This document shows positions 1-10,179 of a DNA stretch of 64,000 nucleotides, piece by piece. The translations under genes were made by a program, and so were the position numbers. Each line of letters begins with the position of its first letter. The first letter of the stretch is position 1. Under the pieces are notes generated by a model. The model did no database searches. It saw only the letters and a list, made by a program, of their open reading frames with translations, and had not been told where the DNA came from. The stretch is taken from assembly GCF_014218275.1 (NCBI RefSeq), contig NZ_AP023213.1, forward strand, positions 3,016,001-3,080,000, read 5' to 3'. Source of the stretch: Citrifermentans bremense (GTDB taxonomy: Bacteria; Desulfobacterota; Desulfuromonadia; Geobacterales; Geobacteraceae).

Positions 1-407
1 CTCGCCACGTCCTCCAGGGTGCCCCGGTCGAGCCCGTCCACCAGGGGCTGGATCCCCTTGCGGAAACGGTCCATGGGGAGTTGCTGCCCGATGACGCCGG
101 TGGAGGCGATGAGCAGTTCCTCGTCGGCAAGCCCCAGGGCCTCGGCCGTCCTCCTGCCGCATTCCAGCGCATCCTGCATCCCCTGCTCGCCGGTGCAGGC
201 GTTAGCGTTGCCGCTGTTGACCAGGAGGGCGCGGCAGGAGCCGTTTGCTGAGCGCTCGCGCGATAGGATGACCGGTGCAGCCTGCACCTTGTTGGTGGTG
301 TAGACCGCGGCGACCTTGGCCGGCAGGTCGGAGAAGATGAGCGCCAGGTCCAGACGACCCGGCTTCTTTATGGCCGCCTCGACGGCGGAAAAGCGAAAAC
401 CTTTCAT
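1..407 (-). CDS. argJ: ArgJ, bifunctional ornithine acetyltransferase/N-acetylglutamate synthase (N-terminal part, cut by window edge)
   Basis: The minus strand reads from ATG at 407 into the window edge, giving about 135 residues that begin MKGFRFSAVEAAIKKPG. The segments VYTTNKVQAAPV, LLVNSGNANACTG and STGVIGQQLPMD match the conserved N-terminal half of ArgJ. ArgJ recycles the acetyl group between N-acetylornithine and glutamate in arginine biosynthesis. The Thr that undergoes self-cleavage and the C-terminal half lie outside the window. It is downstream of secA on the same strand, separated by a 174-bp gap that holds an inverted repeat, so co-transcription is uncertain. Confidence 0.9.
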   Translation of the reverse strand, partial: MKGFRFSAVEAAIKKPGRLDLALIFSDLPAKVAAVYTTNKVQAAPVILSRERSANGSCRALLVNSGNANACTGEQGMQDALECGRRTAEALGLADEELLIASTGVIGQQLPMDRFRKGIQPLVDGLDRGTLEDVA

Positions 408-430
408 AGAACCTCCAAAAGCCCAAAACC

Positions 431-560
431 GTTCAACGTTCAATGTTCAACAGAGCTGGTCACCTGTAGTCGCCAAACCCTTACTGGCACCGTATCGGCA
501 GGAGCAAGTCGCCAGCATGTTCATTACGTTCTACTGCCTGTCGAACGTTGAACGCTGAAC
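431..560. repeat. Imperfect 21-bp inverted repeat of a TTGAACG-like heptamer
   Basis: Positions 431-451 hold three tandem GTTCAAC-type heptamers, and 540-560 hold the reverse-complement version (GAACGTTGAAC core). An exact 11-bp match pairs 431-441 with 543-553. The repeats bracket about 88 bp in the secA-argJ gap. It may be a small dispersed intergenic repeat or a structured spacer. No function can be assigned from the sequence. Confidence 0.5.
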
Positions 561-581
561 CGCCTCTCAACGGTTTCTAGC

Positions 582-3455
<2,874 letters not shown>

Positions 3456-3659
3456 CTATCTATTCTCCTTGGCCGTAGAAACAGGGATAAAAAAAACAGT
3501 GTACGCTACCATAAAAGTGAGAAAGCCTCAACTGAAAAGGCTTCAACGGCGGGCTCTAACGCTGCCCCTTCCGAAGCCTCCTCCGACGGTGCGCCCCTAT
3601 CTCCCGCCCCGGTGCAACCGGCGCCGATCTCGCCCCACTTTCTTCAGGCAACCTCCTCC

Positions 3660-3688
3660 TTGCAATCCGCCGGGGCTCTCTTTATAAT
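3660..3688 (+). promoter_or_regulatory. Sigma70-type promoter of mnmH
   Basis: TTGCAA at 3660-3665, a 17-bp spacer, and a perfect TATAAT at 3683-3688 place the transcript start near 3695. That is about 20 nt before the mnmH start codon, with AAGGAG (3701-3706) in between. It lies in the 260-bp divergent gap with secA. Confidence 0.7.
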
Positions 3689-3715
3689 GAGCCCGCCAAA
3701 AAGGAGCCCAGCAAC

Positions 3716-4756
3716 TTGGAAACAGCACCGTTTAACGAAGAACTCATCGACACCCACCTCTTAGTCGACGTACGCACCCCACTCGAATACGAGGAGGACC
3801 ACCTCCCCGGCGCCATCAACGTCCCGCTTTTGACCAACGAAGAGCGGGTGGAGATCGGCATCCTGCACAAGGAGACCGGCCCGCACGCGGCAAGGAGAAG
3901 GGGGCTCGAGCTGACCGCGCACCGCTTTCCGCAGATGGTAGAGGAGATCGCGCTCGCCGCTGCGGGAAGGCCCATCCTGGTCTACTGCTGGCGGGGGGGG
4001 CTTAGGAGCAAGACCGTCACCATGATCCTTGATCTGGCCGGCTTCAAGGCGGTGCAGTTGCAGGGGGGATACAAGAGCTTCCGGCACGAAGTAAGCGGGT
4101 ACTTCAATCCCTTTACCCCCAAGGTGCCGCTCGTCGTTTTGCACGGCATGACCGGCATCGGCAAGACCACGCTCCTGCAGCGCCTGAAGGAGCGCGGCAA
4201 CTCGGTGCTCGACCTCGAGGGGCTCGCCTGCCACCGCGGTTCCGCCTTCGGCCAACTGGGGCTGAACCAGACCCTCACCCAGAAACGCTTCGAGACCCTT
4301 TTGTGGGACGAGATCAGGAAAGCCCCGGCGGGGCGCCCTCTCATCCTCGAGGGGGAGAGCGAGCGCATAGGCCGGGTGTCGCTTCCCGGCGACTTCTACC
4401 AGAAGATGGCCGCCGGCGTCAGGGTCTGGTGCCACGCCTCGCTTGAGACCCGAGTGCAAAGGCTCATCGACGAGTACGGCCTCCCCACCTACAAGGAGGA
4501 GATGGCGACAGCACTGCAGAGGATCAGGAAGAAGCTCGGCGGGAAAAGGTGCGACGAACTCGCGGAAAACCTGGAGAGATGGGAGATGGAGCCGTTCATG
4601 GCGGGCCTGGTGAACGACTACTACGACAAGGTCTACTATAAAAACCGCACCTGGGTGGCGGACAGCGAGCTCAGCATGGAGGATTTCGACCAGGCCGCGG
4701 CCGAGCTTGAGCGCTACCTCTCCCTGCGCTTCAAAACGGGTGGCGCGAGCGCCTGA
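3716..4756 (+). CDS. mnmH: tRNA 2-selenouridine synthase MnmH (SelU)
   Basis: The 346-aa enzyme replaces sulfur with selenium at the wobble uridine of certain tRNAs, using selenophosphate. The start is TTG at 3716, nine bases after AAGGAG. Residues 1-125 form a rhodanese domain with the catalytic Cys in VYCWRGGLRSKT (C91). A P-loop, GMTGIGKTTLL (about 144-154), opens the second domain. It stands alone on the plus strand and its 3' end overlaps the convergent DUF2156 gene by 26 bp. Its presence fits the selC tRNA found 36 kb away and an organism that uses selenium. Confidence 0.95.
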   Translation: METAPFNEELIDTHLLVDVRTPLEYEEDHLPGAINVPLLTNEERVEIGILHKETGPHAARRRGLELTAHRFPQMVEEIALAAAGRPILVYCWRGGLRSKTVTMILDLAGFKAVQLQGGYKSFRHEVSGYFNPFTPKVPLVVLHGMTGIGKTTLLQRLKERGNSVLDLEGLACHRGSAFGQLGLNQTLTQKRFETLLWDEIRKAPAGRPLILEGESERIGRVSLPGDFYQKMAAGVRVWCHASLETRVQRLIDEYGLPTYKEEMATALQRIRKKLGGKRCDELAENLERWEMEPFMAGLVNDYYDKVYYKNRTWVADSELSMEDFDQAAAELERYLSLRFKTGGASA

Positions 4757-5624
4757 CCCGGTACTTCGCCACCAGCTCCACCGGATGGTAGGAGAGCTTC
4801 GCCTGCCTCAAGGCCGGCTCCCCCAGGTCCTGCTCCCGGTTCAGGTACCTGCACTCGGGGAAAAGAAGCCGGGAGAACTCGCGGTCCAGCAGCTGGTACA
4901 GCCCCTCCAGGAACAGGTCCCCTTTCTCGAAATGGCAGACCGCCGTCTCCCGGTTCAGCCGCTCCCCGAGCGCAAACCCCTTCACCGCACCATCCACCAG
5001 CACCACCACCCCGGAAAGCCCCAGCGCCTCCCGAAGCTTCAGCGCCTCGCTCGCCCCCTCCACCTCCTTGGCCAGCGAAGCCCCCTCCCCGAACTCGGCG
5101 CGCACCCGGCGCCACTGCTCCAAAAGCTCCAAAGCCCCCTCGAGGTGCCCCTCATTGAAGAGCTCCACCTGGTGGCGGTGCCGCAAAAGGAAGTAGTTCA
5201 CCCGGTTCTTTTTCTTGTGGTACTGCTTGCCGGAAAGCTCAGCCATCTCCTTTTTCAGGTGCAGGTAGTCGAAGTTGTCGCGGTCAGGGATCACCTCGAG
5301 CCCGGAGCTCGGGAGAAAGCCCGAGAGGAAGCCGTCGTCGGCGCCGTACAGGGTGAGCCCTTCTTCCAGGAGCCTTTTCGCCGCGGCCGCGATATCACCG
5401 CCGAAGGGGGGAAGGAAATAGGGGGAACCGTCGTAGCCGCGGCCAAGCGCCACCACCGCGTCCCCCACCTGGGAAAGTCTGTAGTCGTGCGCCTTCCTGA
5501 ATAGGTAGAGGTTGGCGAAGGTGAGCTCGGAGACCCGCGGCTGCAGCGCGTTAAAAAGCGGGTCCAACTGCGCCTTGTCCTCGAGGGTGATCACCCGGGA
5601 GTTGGGGTACTGCGGTATTTCCAT
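4731..5624 (-). CDS. DUF2156 (phosphatidylglycerol lysyltransferase C-terminal-like) protein
   Basis: The product is about 297 aa if it starts at ATG 5624 (MEIPQYPNSRVITLED); an upstream ATG at 5672 would add 16 residues of poor quality. Segments such as ELTFANLYLFRK and EMAELSGKQYHKKKNRVNYF, and the ending RYLNREQDLGEPALRQAKLSYHP, match the DUF2156 family, which has a double GNAT-like fold related to the MprF catalytic domain. No membrane segments are visible, so it is a soluble member with unknown substrate. Its 3' end overlaps mnmH, and its 5' end is divergent from the sensor kinase gene. Confidence 0.8.
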   Translation of the reverse strand: MEIPQYPNSRVITLEDKAQLDPLFNALQPRVSELTFANLYLFRKAHDYRLSQVGDAVVALGRGYDGSPYFLPPFGGDIAAAAKRLLEEGLTLYGADDGFLSGFLPSSGLEVIPDRDNFDYLHLKKEMAELSGKQYHKKKNRVNYFLLRHRHQVELFNEGHLEGALELLEQWRRVRAEFGEGASLAKEVEGASEALKLREALGLSGVVVLVDGAVKGFALGERLNRETAVCHFEKGDLFLEGLYQLLDREFSRLLFPECRYLNREQDLGEPALRQAKLSYHPVELVAKYRVRRSRHPF

Positions 5625-5665
5625 GGCGGCTCCGGAAAAAAAATTTTCAACAGTATACCTGCATA

Positions 5666-5681
5666 TTTGCAAAAATGCGAA
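5666..5681. promoter_or_regulatory. Palindromic activator-type site upstream of the kinase gene (fourth copy of the motif)
   Basis: TTTGCA-AAAA-TGCGAA shares the 6-4-6 dyad layout of the three sites at 9265, 9297 and 9436, with one mismatch in the right arm. It sits in the 180-bp divergent gap. A weak -24/-12-like string with TGGCA follows at 5689-5704. Control of the kinase/regulator operon by its own regulator is inferred. Confidence 0.45.
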
Positions 5682-5736
5682 AAAACGCTGGCAATTGACT
5701 CGCCGTATACGATAGTATTGCGAACGTTGTTTTACA

Positions 5737-5763
5737 GTGGCCGGAAAGTATCCATCCGGCCAC
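5737..5763 (+). other. 9-bp perfect inverted repeat in the leader of the kinase gene
   Basis: GTGGCCGGA (5737-5745) pairs with TCCGGCCAC (5755-5763) across a 9-base loop, 41 bases before the GTG start. It could form an RNA hairpin or bind a dimeric protein. No T-tract follows, so it is not a normal terminator. Confidence 0.4.
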
Positions 5764-5804
5764 AGCGACAGGGCCTACGCCTAACCGAGTCATCCGGGGG
5801 AGCC

Positions 5805-7775
5805 GTGCAGAAGTACCTCTTCGCCTTCATAAACAAACTGAAGCTGCGCTGGAAGATGGTGGTCTTGGTGTTGCCGCTCGTGATCATCCCCATTTTCCTC
5901 GTGGGAGGGGTCATCGGCTACATCTCCACCAAGCAGGCCTACCTGGGGATCACCCAGACCAGCAAGGACGACCTGCAGCACATGGCCGGCTTCACCGTCG
6001 ACATGTTGAACTCCCACTACCAGCAATTCCAGGTCTACAAGCAGGACAAGGAGAAGACCTTCCACGAAGAGCTGAGGACGGTGAGCGAGCTCGCCTACAA
6101 CGTGGTGCAGTCGCAGCAGAGACTGCAGCAAAAAGGGAGGATGGATCTCGCGGCGGCGCAGCGCGAGGCGCGCAATGCCCTCTCCAAGGTGAACGTCGGC
6201 AAGACCGGCTACATCTACGCCATGAACAGCCGCGGCGAGCTGAAGGTCCACGTGGCGCAGGAAGGGGTCAACGTCTTTGACAGCCGGGACGAGACCGGGC
6301 GCTACTTCATCCGCGAGATGATCGAGAAAGCGCGCCGCTCCAAGCCCGGTGAGGTGCTCTACATCGTCTACCCCTGGCGCAACGCGGCGCTCGGCGACAA
6401 GTCGCTCAGGAAGAAGGTGGTGGCCTACCGCTACTTCAAGGAGTGGGACTGGATCATCGCCGCGGGGGGCTACCTGGAGGAGACCTACGAGGACGTGGCT
6501 TTCGAGCGCCGCTCCTTCCAGGAACTGAAGGAGAAGATCAAGGCGAAGAAGGTCGGCAAGACCGGCTACATCTTCGCCATGGATACCTCGGGGAACTTCA
6601 TGATCCACCCGACCGGCGAGGGGAAAAACTTCCTGAACGCGGTCGACTTCAGCGGGCAGCATTTCATCAAGGAGATGTGCGAGCGGAAAAACGGCTGGAT
6701 CCGCTACCCCTGGAAGAACCAGGGGGACAAGGGCCCCAGGATGAAGATCGTGCGCTACGAGTACTTCCAACCCTGGAACTGGATCGTCGCGGTCGGCTCC
6801 TACGAGGAGGAGTTCTACCAGGAGGCGAACGTGATCAAGGGGCGCATCATGGAGAGCATGGTGGTGCTTACCATCCTGGTGAGCGTGATGGCCGTGTTCC
6901 TGGTGCTTCTGGCGTCCCGGGTGATGACCGAGCCGATCTCCAGGATGATCGAGGTGATCAGGAAGGTGAAATCGGGGCGCCTGGACGAGACCATGAAGGT
7001 GGAGACCCAGGACGAGCTGGGCGAGCTCGCCACCGCCTTCAACCGGATGACCAAGATCATCAAGCACAACAAGGAGCTGGAGGCGAACCTGGCCCAGCAG
7101 GGGAAGATGGCCTCCTTGGGCGTCCTCTCCTCCGGGGTCGCCCACGAGATCAACAACCCGCTCGGGGTTATCCTGGGGTACGCCGCCTACATCGAGAAGA
7201 AGCTCTCCCCGGACGACCCCAACTACCGGTTCATCCACGAGATCAAGCGCGAGAGCAAGCGCTGCAAGAAGATCGTGCAGGACCTCCTCTCCTATGCGCG
7301 CACGCCGCAGCCGGTGCTGGAACCGACCGACCTCAACGCGCTTTTGGAGCAGATCGTAGACTTCGCGGCGAACCACACCGACATGCACCACGTCTCGGTG
7401 GAAAAAAGCTTCGACCCTTCGCTGCCTGAGATCATGGTGGATGGCGACCAGTTGCGCCAGGTGGCGATCAACCTGATCCTCAACGCCGGCGCCGCCATGC
7501 AGAGGGGGGGCAAACTCGTGGTCAGCACCCAGAACGGGGAAGACAACTGCGTGAGCCTCAAGTTCTCCGACAACGGCGCCGGGATCGCCGCCGAGCACAT
7601 GGAGCGGATCTTCGAACCCTTCTTCACCACCAAGGTGAAGGGGACGGGCCTGGGGCTTGCCATAACGAGGCAGATCGTGGAGCAGCACCACGGCAAGATC
7701 GGTATCGAGAGCGAGATCGGCGTCGGGACCACGGTCGAGGTGCGGCTCCCCATCAACCGGGACGACTACTGTTAA
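5805..7775 (+). CDS. Membrane sensor histidine kinase with two Cache domains
   Basis: The 656-aa protein starts at GTG 5805 after GGGGGAG; an upstream ATG at 5667 has no such site. Its order is an N-terminal membrane helix (about 15-35), two consecutive Cache-like periplasmic domains each marked by VGKTGYIYAM/VGKTGYIFAM, a second helix near 350, and a HAMP linker. HisKA follows with SSGVAHEINNPLG (phosphoacceptor His about 447), then a HATPase domain with N, G1 and G2 boxes (DNGAGI, GTGLGLAI). Tandem Cache domains usually bind small organic ligands such as carboxylates, but the ligand is unknown here. The adjacent NtrC-type regulator is its evident partner. Confidence 0.92.
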   Translation: MQKYLFAFINKLKLRWKMVVLVLPLVIIPIFLVGGVIGYISTKQAYLGITQTSKDDLQHMAGFTVDMLNSHYQQFQVYKQDKEKTFHEELRTVSELAYNVVQSQQRLQQKGRMDLAAAQREARNALSKVNVGKTGYIYAMNSRGELKVHVAQEGVNVFDSRDETGRYFIREMIEKARRSKPGEVLYIVYPWRNAALGDKSLRKKVVAYRYFKEWDWIIAAGGYLEETYEDVAFERRSFQELKEKIKAKKVGKTGYIFAMDTSGNFMIHPTGEGKNFLNAVDFSGQHFIKEMCERKNGWIRYPWKNQGDKGPRMKIVRYEYFQPWNWIVAVGSYEEEFYQEANVIKGRIMESMVVLTILVSVMAVFLVLLASRVMTEPISRMIEVIRKVKSGRLDETMKVETQDELGELATAFNRMTKIIKHNKELEANLAQQGKMASLGVLSSGVAHEINNPLGVILGYAAYIEKKLSPDDPNYRFIHEIKRESKRCKKIVQDLLSYARTPQPVLEPTDLNALLEQIVDFAANHTDMHHVSVEKSFDPSLPEIMVDGDQLRQVAINLILNAGAAMQRGGKLVVSTQNGEDNCVSLKFSDNGAGIAAEHMERIFEPFFTTKVKGTGLGLAITRQIVEQHHGKIGIESEIGVGTTVEVRLPINRDDYC

Positions 7776-7821
7776 GATCACTGTCCGCCCCGGCTCGGGG
7801 GACGGTTGGGAGGTAGCAAGC

Positions 7822-9207
7822 GTGACTGTGAAGAAAAGGATCATGCTGGTCGACAACGAGGAAGGGCTCTGCCGCATGATGGAGGCGGTGCTTTCCGACA
7901 ACGGCTATGCGGTCACCGCGTACACCAGGAGCTTCGAGGCTGCCGAAAGCTTCCAGGCGGGGCAGTGGGACCTCCTGGTGACCGACATCAAGATGCCGGG
8001 GATGGACGGGCTGGAGCTTTTGCAGAAGGTGAAGCAGAAGGACCCGGCCCTCCCGGTGATCATGGTTACCGCCTACGCCACGGTGGAGATGTCGATCCAG
8101 GCGCTCAGAAAGGGTGCCTACGACATGCTCACCAAGCCCTTCGAGCCCGAGGAGCTTCTGTACCGGGTGAAGAACGCCCTGCAGCACACCCGCCTCATGG
8201 AGGAGAACCGGGAGCTCAGAGAAGAGCTCGTCGGGAGGTTCAACTTCGGCAACATCATCGGCGCCTCGAAGGCGCTCAAGGAGGTCCTGGAGCGGGTGGA
8301 GAAGCTCGCCGTGCGCGACACCTCGGTGCTGATCACCGGGGAGTCCGGCACCGGCAAGGAGCTGATAGCGCAGGCGATCCACTACAACTCCCCCAGAAAG
8401 GAGAAGAAGTTCGTCGCCATCAACTGCGGCGCCCTCCCCGCCTCCCTTTTGGAGAGCGAGCTCTTCGGCTACCGCAAGGGTGCCTTCACCGGGGCGGCCG
8501 AGAACCGCCGCGGCCTTTTGGAGACCGCCGACGGCGGCACCCTCTTTCTCGACGAGGTGGGGAACCTCCCCATGACGGTGCAAAAGACCCTCTTGCGCTT
8601 TCTGCAGGAACAGGAGTTCAACCGGCTGGGTGACCCTACCCCCACCAAGGTGGACGTCCGGGTGCTCTCGGCCACCAACGCCGACATGAAGCAGGCTGTC
8701 AAGGCGGGGGAATTCCGCGAGGACCTCTACTATCGCCTTAACGTGGTCAACATCCACCTCCCCCCCTTGAGGGAGAGAAAGGACGACATAGCGCTTTTGG
8801 CCGCGCATTTCATCTCGCTGCAAAACTCCAAGTTCGGCACCCAGATCAAGGGGCTCGACCACGAGGCACTGGAGGCCGCGGTGGAATTCCCTTGGCCCGG
8901 CAACATCCGGCAGCTCAGAAACGTGATCGAGGCGTGCATCGCCATGGAGAACAACGACTACATCACCTTCCCGGTACTTTCCCAGTTCATCGAGGTGGCC
9001 CCGCTGGAGGCGGGGGGAGAGGCTACGGCCGACGAGGGGGAGTACGCCAAGGCGCTGATGCGCTTCGAAACGGAGTACCTGCGGGGGCTTTTGCGCAAGA
9101 ACCAGGGGAACGTCGAGGCCGCCGCGAAAGAGGCCGGCACCAACATGGCAACCATCTACCGCAAGATCAAGAAGTACGGCATCAGGAAGGAAGAGTACAA
9201 CATGTAG
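7822..9207 (+). CDS. NtrC-family sigma54-dependent response regulator
   Basis: The 461-aa protein starts at GTG 7822 after GGGAGG. The receiver domain has acidic residues DNEE and the phosphoacceptor Asp55 in VTDIKMPG. The AAA+ domain has Walker A GESGTGKE (173-180), an intact sigma54 contact loop GAFTGA (220-225) and FLDEVGNLP. A Fis-type HTH (NVEAAAKEAGTNMATIYRKI) ends the protein. It lies 46 bp after the kinase gene, so the pair forms one operon. Three dyad sites and a sigma54 promoter directly downstream point to the next operon as its target; this is inference from position. Confidence 0.95.
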   Translation: MTVKKRIMLVDNEEGLCRMMEAVLSDNGYAVTAYTRSFEAAESFQAGQWDLLVTDIKMPGMDGLELLQKVKQKDPALPVIMVTAYATVEMSIQALRKGAYDMLTKPFEPEELLYRVKNALQHTRLMEENRELREELVGRFNFGNIIGASKALKEVLERVEKLAVRDTSVLITGESGTGKELIAQAIHYNSPRKEKKFVAINCGALPASLLESELFGYRKGAFTGAAENRRGLLETADGGTLFLDEVGNLPMTVQKTLLRFLQEQEFNRLGDPTPTKVDVRVLSATNADMKQAVKAGEFREDLYYRLNVVNIHLPPLRERKDDIALLAAHFISLQNSKFGTQIKGLDHEALEAAVEFPWPGNIRQLRNVIEACIAMENNDYITFPVLSQFIEVAPLEAGGEATADEGEYAKALMRFETEYLRGLLRKNQGNVEAAAKEAGTNMATIYRKIKKYGIRKEEYNM

Positions 9208-9264
9208 CATAAAGGCTTCCCCTTCCTCCTTCGTTTTCGCCTTTGCCGCAAGTCGACGGAACTA

Positions 9265-9280
9265 TTTGCAGCATTGCAAA
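9265..9280. promoter_or_regulatory. Enhancer-type dyad site 1
   Basis: TTTGCA-GCAT-TGCAAA is a perfect 6-4-6 palindrome 58 bp after the regulator stop codon. Its form suits a dimeric Fis-type HTH. Binding by the adjacent NtrC-type protein is inferred. Confidence 0.65.
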
Positions 9281-9296
9281 AACCCTGTTTCCGGCA

Positions 9297-9312
9297 GTTG
9301 CAACGCTGCAAA
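9297..9312. promoter_or_regulatory. Enhancer-type dyad site 2
   Basis: GTTGCA-ACGC-TGCAAA has the same layout as site 1 with one outer base changed. The centre-to-centre spacing of 32 bp puts both sites on the same helix face. Confidence 0.65.
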
Positions 9313-9435
9313 GACCCAACTCCCGCACCCTTCAAGCGGGCTAACCCGCCTGAATTCAGTCACTTTCCAGCTCCCCCCCACCTTTCTCCGGCAAAACCTG
9401 ACGTGAGGCTGCGGCAACCGCCTCTCTAATCTCGA

Positions 9436-9451
9436 TTTGCGTTTATGCAAA
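9436..9451. promoter_or_regulatory. Enhancer-type dyad site 3
   Basis: TTTGCG-TTTA-TGCAAA repeats the dyad with one changed base in the left arm. It lies 98 bp before the -24 element of the sigma54 promoter. Confidence 0.6.
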
Positions 9452-9549
9452 AACCCCCCTCAAGTCCCCCTCCCCGGCAGAACCGTTACCACGCCCTAAG
9501 CCTTCGACATCAATCATGTTTTCACAGGAGAAGGTTGTAAACTCCGGAT

Positions 9550-9565
9550 TGGTACGGTGGTTGCT
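9550..9565 (+). promoter_or_regulatory. Sigma54 (-24/-12) promoter
   Basis: TGGTACG-GTGG-TTGCT matches the consensus TGGCACG-N4-TTGCW at all but one position, with the invariant GG and GC exactly ten bases apart. It would start transcription near 9576, about 63 nt upstream of the first gene of the unknown operon. Confidence 0.75.
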
Positions 9566-9638
9566 AATGATGTAGACGTCACTCTTTGGATCTCTTGCTT
9601 GAGTATCGTCTGCTTTTTCAAAAAGGTATTGGGGTCTT

Positions 9639-9836
9639 ATGCGGGAAGCTACGGTCTGCCCTTTCTACGGCAAAAACGATGATTACTGCGACGTCGGCTG
9701 CGGCTACATCTCGCCGCACGACGTGAAGCAGATCATAAGTTTCTGCAGCTGCCGTTACAGGGAATGCCTCAAGTACCAGGAGCTTTCCGACCGCGTCCCT
9801 CTGGGGGCGCTCGATCACAAGCTTTGCCCGGCATGA
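9639..9836 (+). CDS. Small cysteine-rich protein of unknown function
   Basis: The 65-aa product begins MREATVCPFYGKNDDYCDVGCGYISPHD and has seven cysteines, including CPFY, CDVGC, the pair FCSC and a C-terminal CPA. The pattern suggests metal or iron-sulfur binding, though no named family is recognised. It is the first gene after the sigma54 promoter and the three dyad sites. Two membrane-protein genes follow in the same direction. No membrane segment or signal peptide is visible, so it is probably cytoplasmic. Confidence 0.7.
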   Translation: MREATVCPFYGKNDDYCDVGCGYISPHDVKQIISFCSCRYRECLKYQELSDRVPLGALDHKLCPA

Positions 9837-9915
9837 GCCGACGGGCCTCCGGGCGAAGCGACGGTATTAAGGCAAGCAGCAAACTGTATTTTGTTATGGC
9901 AAAAGGAGAACGGCG

Positions 9916-10167
9916 ATGAGTGAAAAAGAACTTGAACTGCTCTCAAGACTCGAGGAACTCGAGCGGCATACCTGGCGCAACAGCGCCATCCTGCGCGCAG
10001 TCGCCATGGTAGCTTTCACCGCGATGATCGGCATCGTCATCGCCTCAGGCGTCGTGGGAGGCGGACGCGGCAGCCACTGGTCGGGGCCTGCTTGGAACAC
10101 CATGTGGCTCTACGGCCTCTTCGCCGCCAACGCGGTGTCCATGTTCTGGACCACCCACAAGGAGTAG
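9916..10167 (+). CDS. Small membrane protein with two transmembrane segments
   Basis: The 83-aa product follows a clear AAAAGGAG site. It begins with a charged, heptad-like helix (EKELELLSRLEELERHTW, possible coiled coil). Two hydrophobic segments follow, about 25-45 and 58-77, linked by a glycine-rich loop. No family is recognised. It is 12 bp upstream of the next membrane-protein gene, so the two are co-transcribed and may form one complex. Confidence 0.7.
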   Translation: MSEKELELLSRLEELERHTWRNSAILRAVAMVAFTAMIGIVIASGVVGGGRGSHWSGPAWNTMWLYGLFAANAVSMFWTTHKE

Positions 10168-10179
10168 GAGGACGCCGTC

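Larger units (their letters stand above)
9208..9638 (+). other. 431-bp regulatory intergenic region between the NtrC regulator and the small-protein operon
   Basis: No convincing gene is present. The region holds three 16-bp dyad sites (listed separately), a C-rich tract, and a -24/-12 promoter. The first two sites are centred 32 bp apart, about three helical turns. The third is about 113 bp upstream of the -24 element, within normal enhancer distance. Confidence 0.75.

Noticed and set aside
5695-5723. Sigma70 promoter with TTGACT before the kinase gene
   Set aside because: No acceptable -10 box is found at 16-18 bp; the nearest TAGTAT is only 12 bp away.
5790-9210. Long minus-strand frames of 703 and 485 codons opposite the kinase and regulator
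   Set aside because: Composition is His/Val/Leu-rich nonsense typical of antisense frames; the plus-strand genes have complete domain sets.
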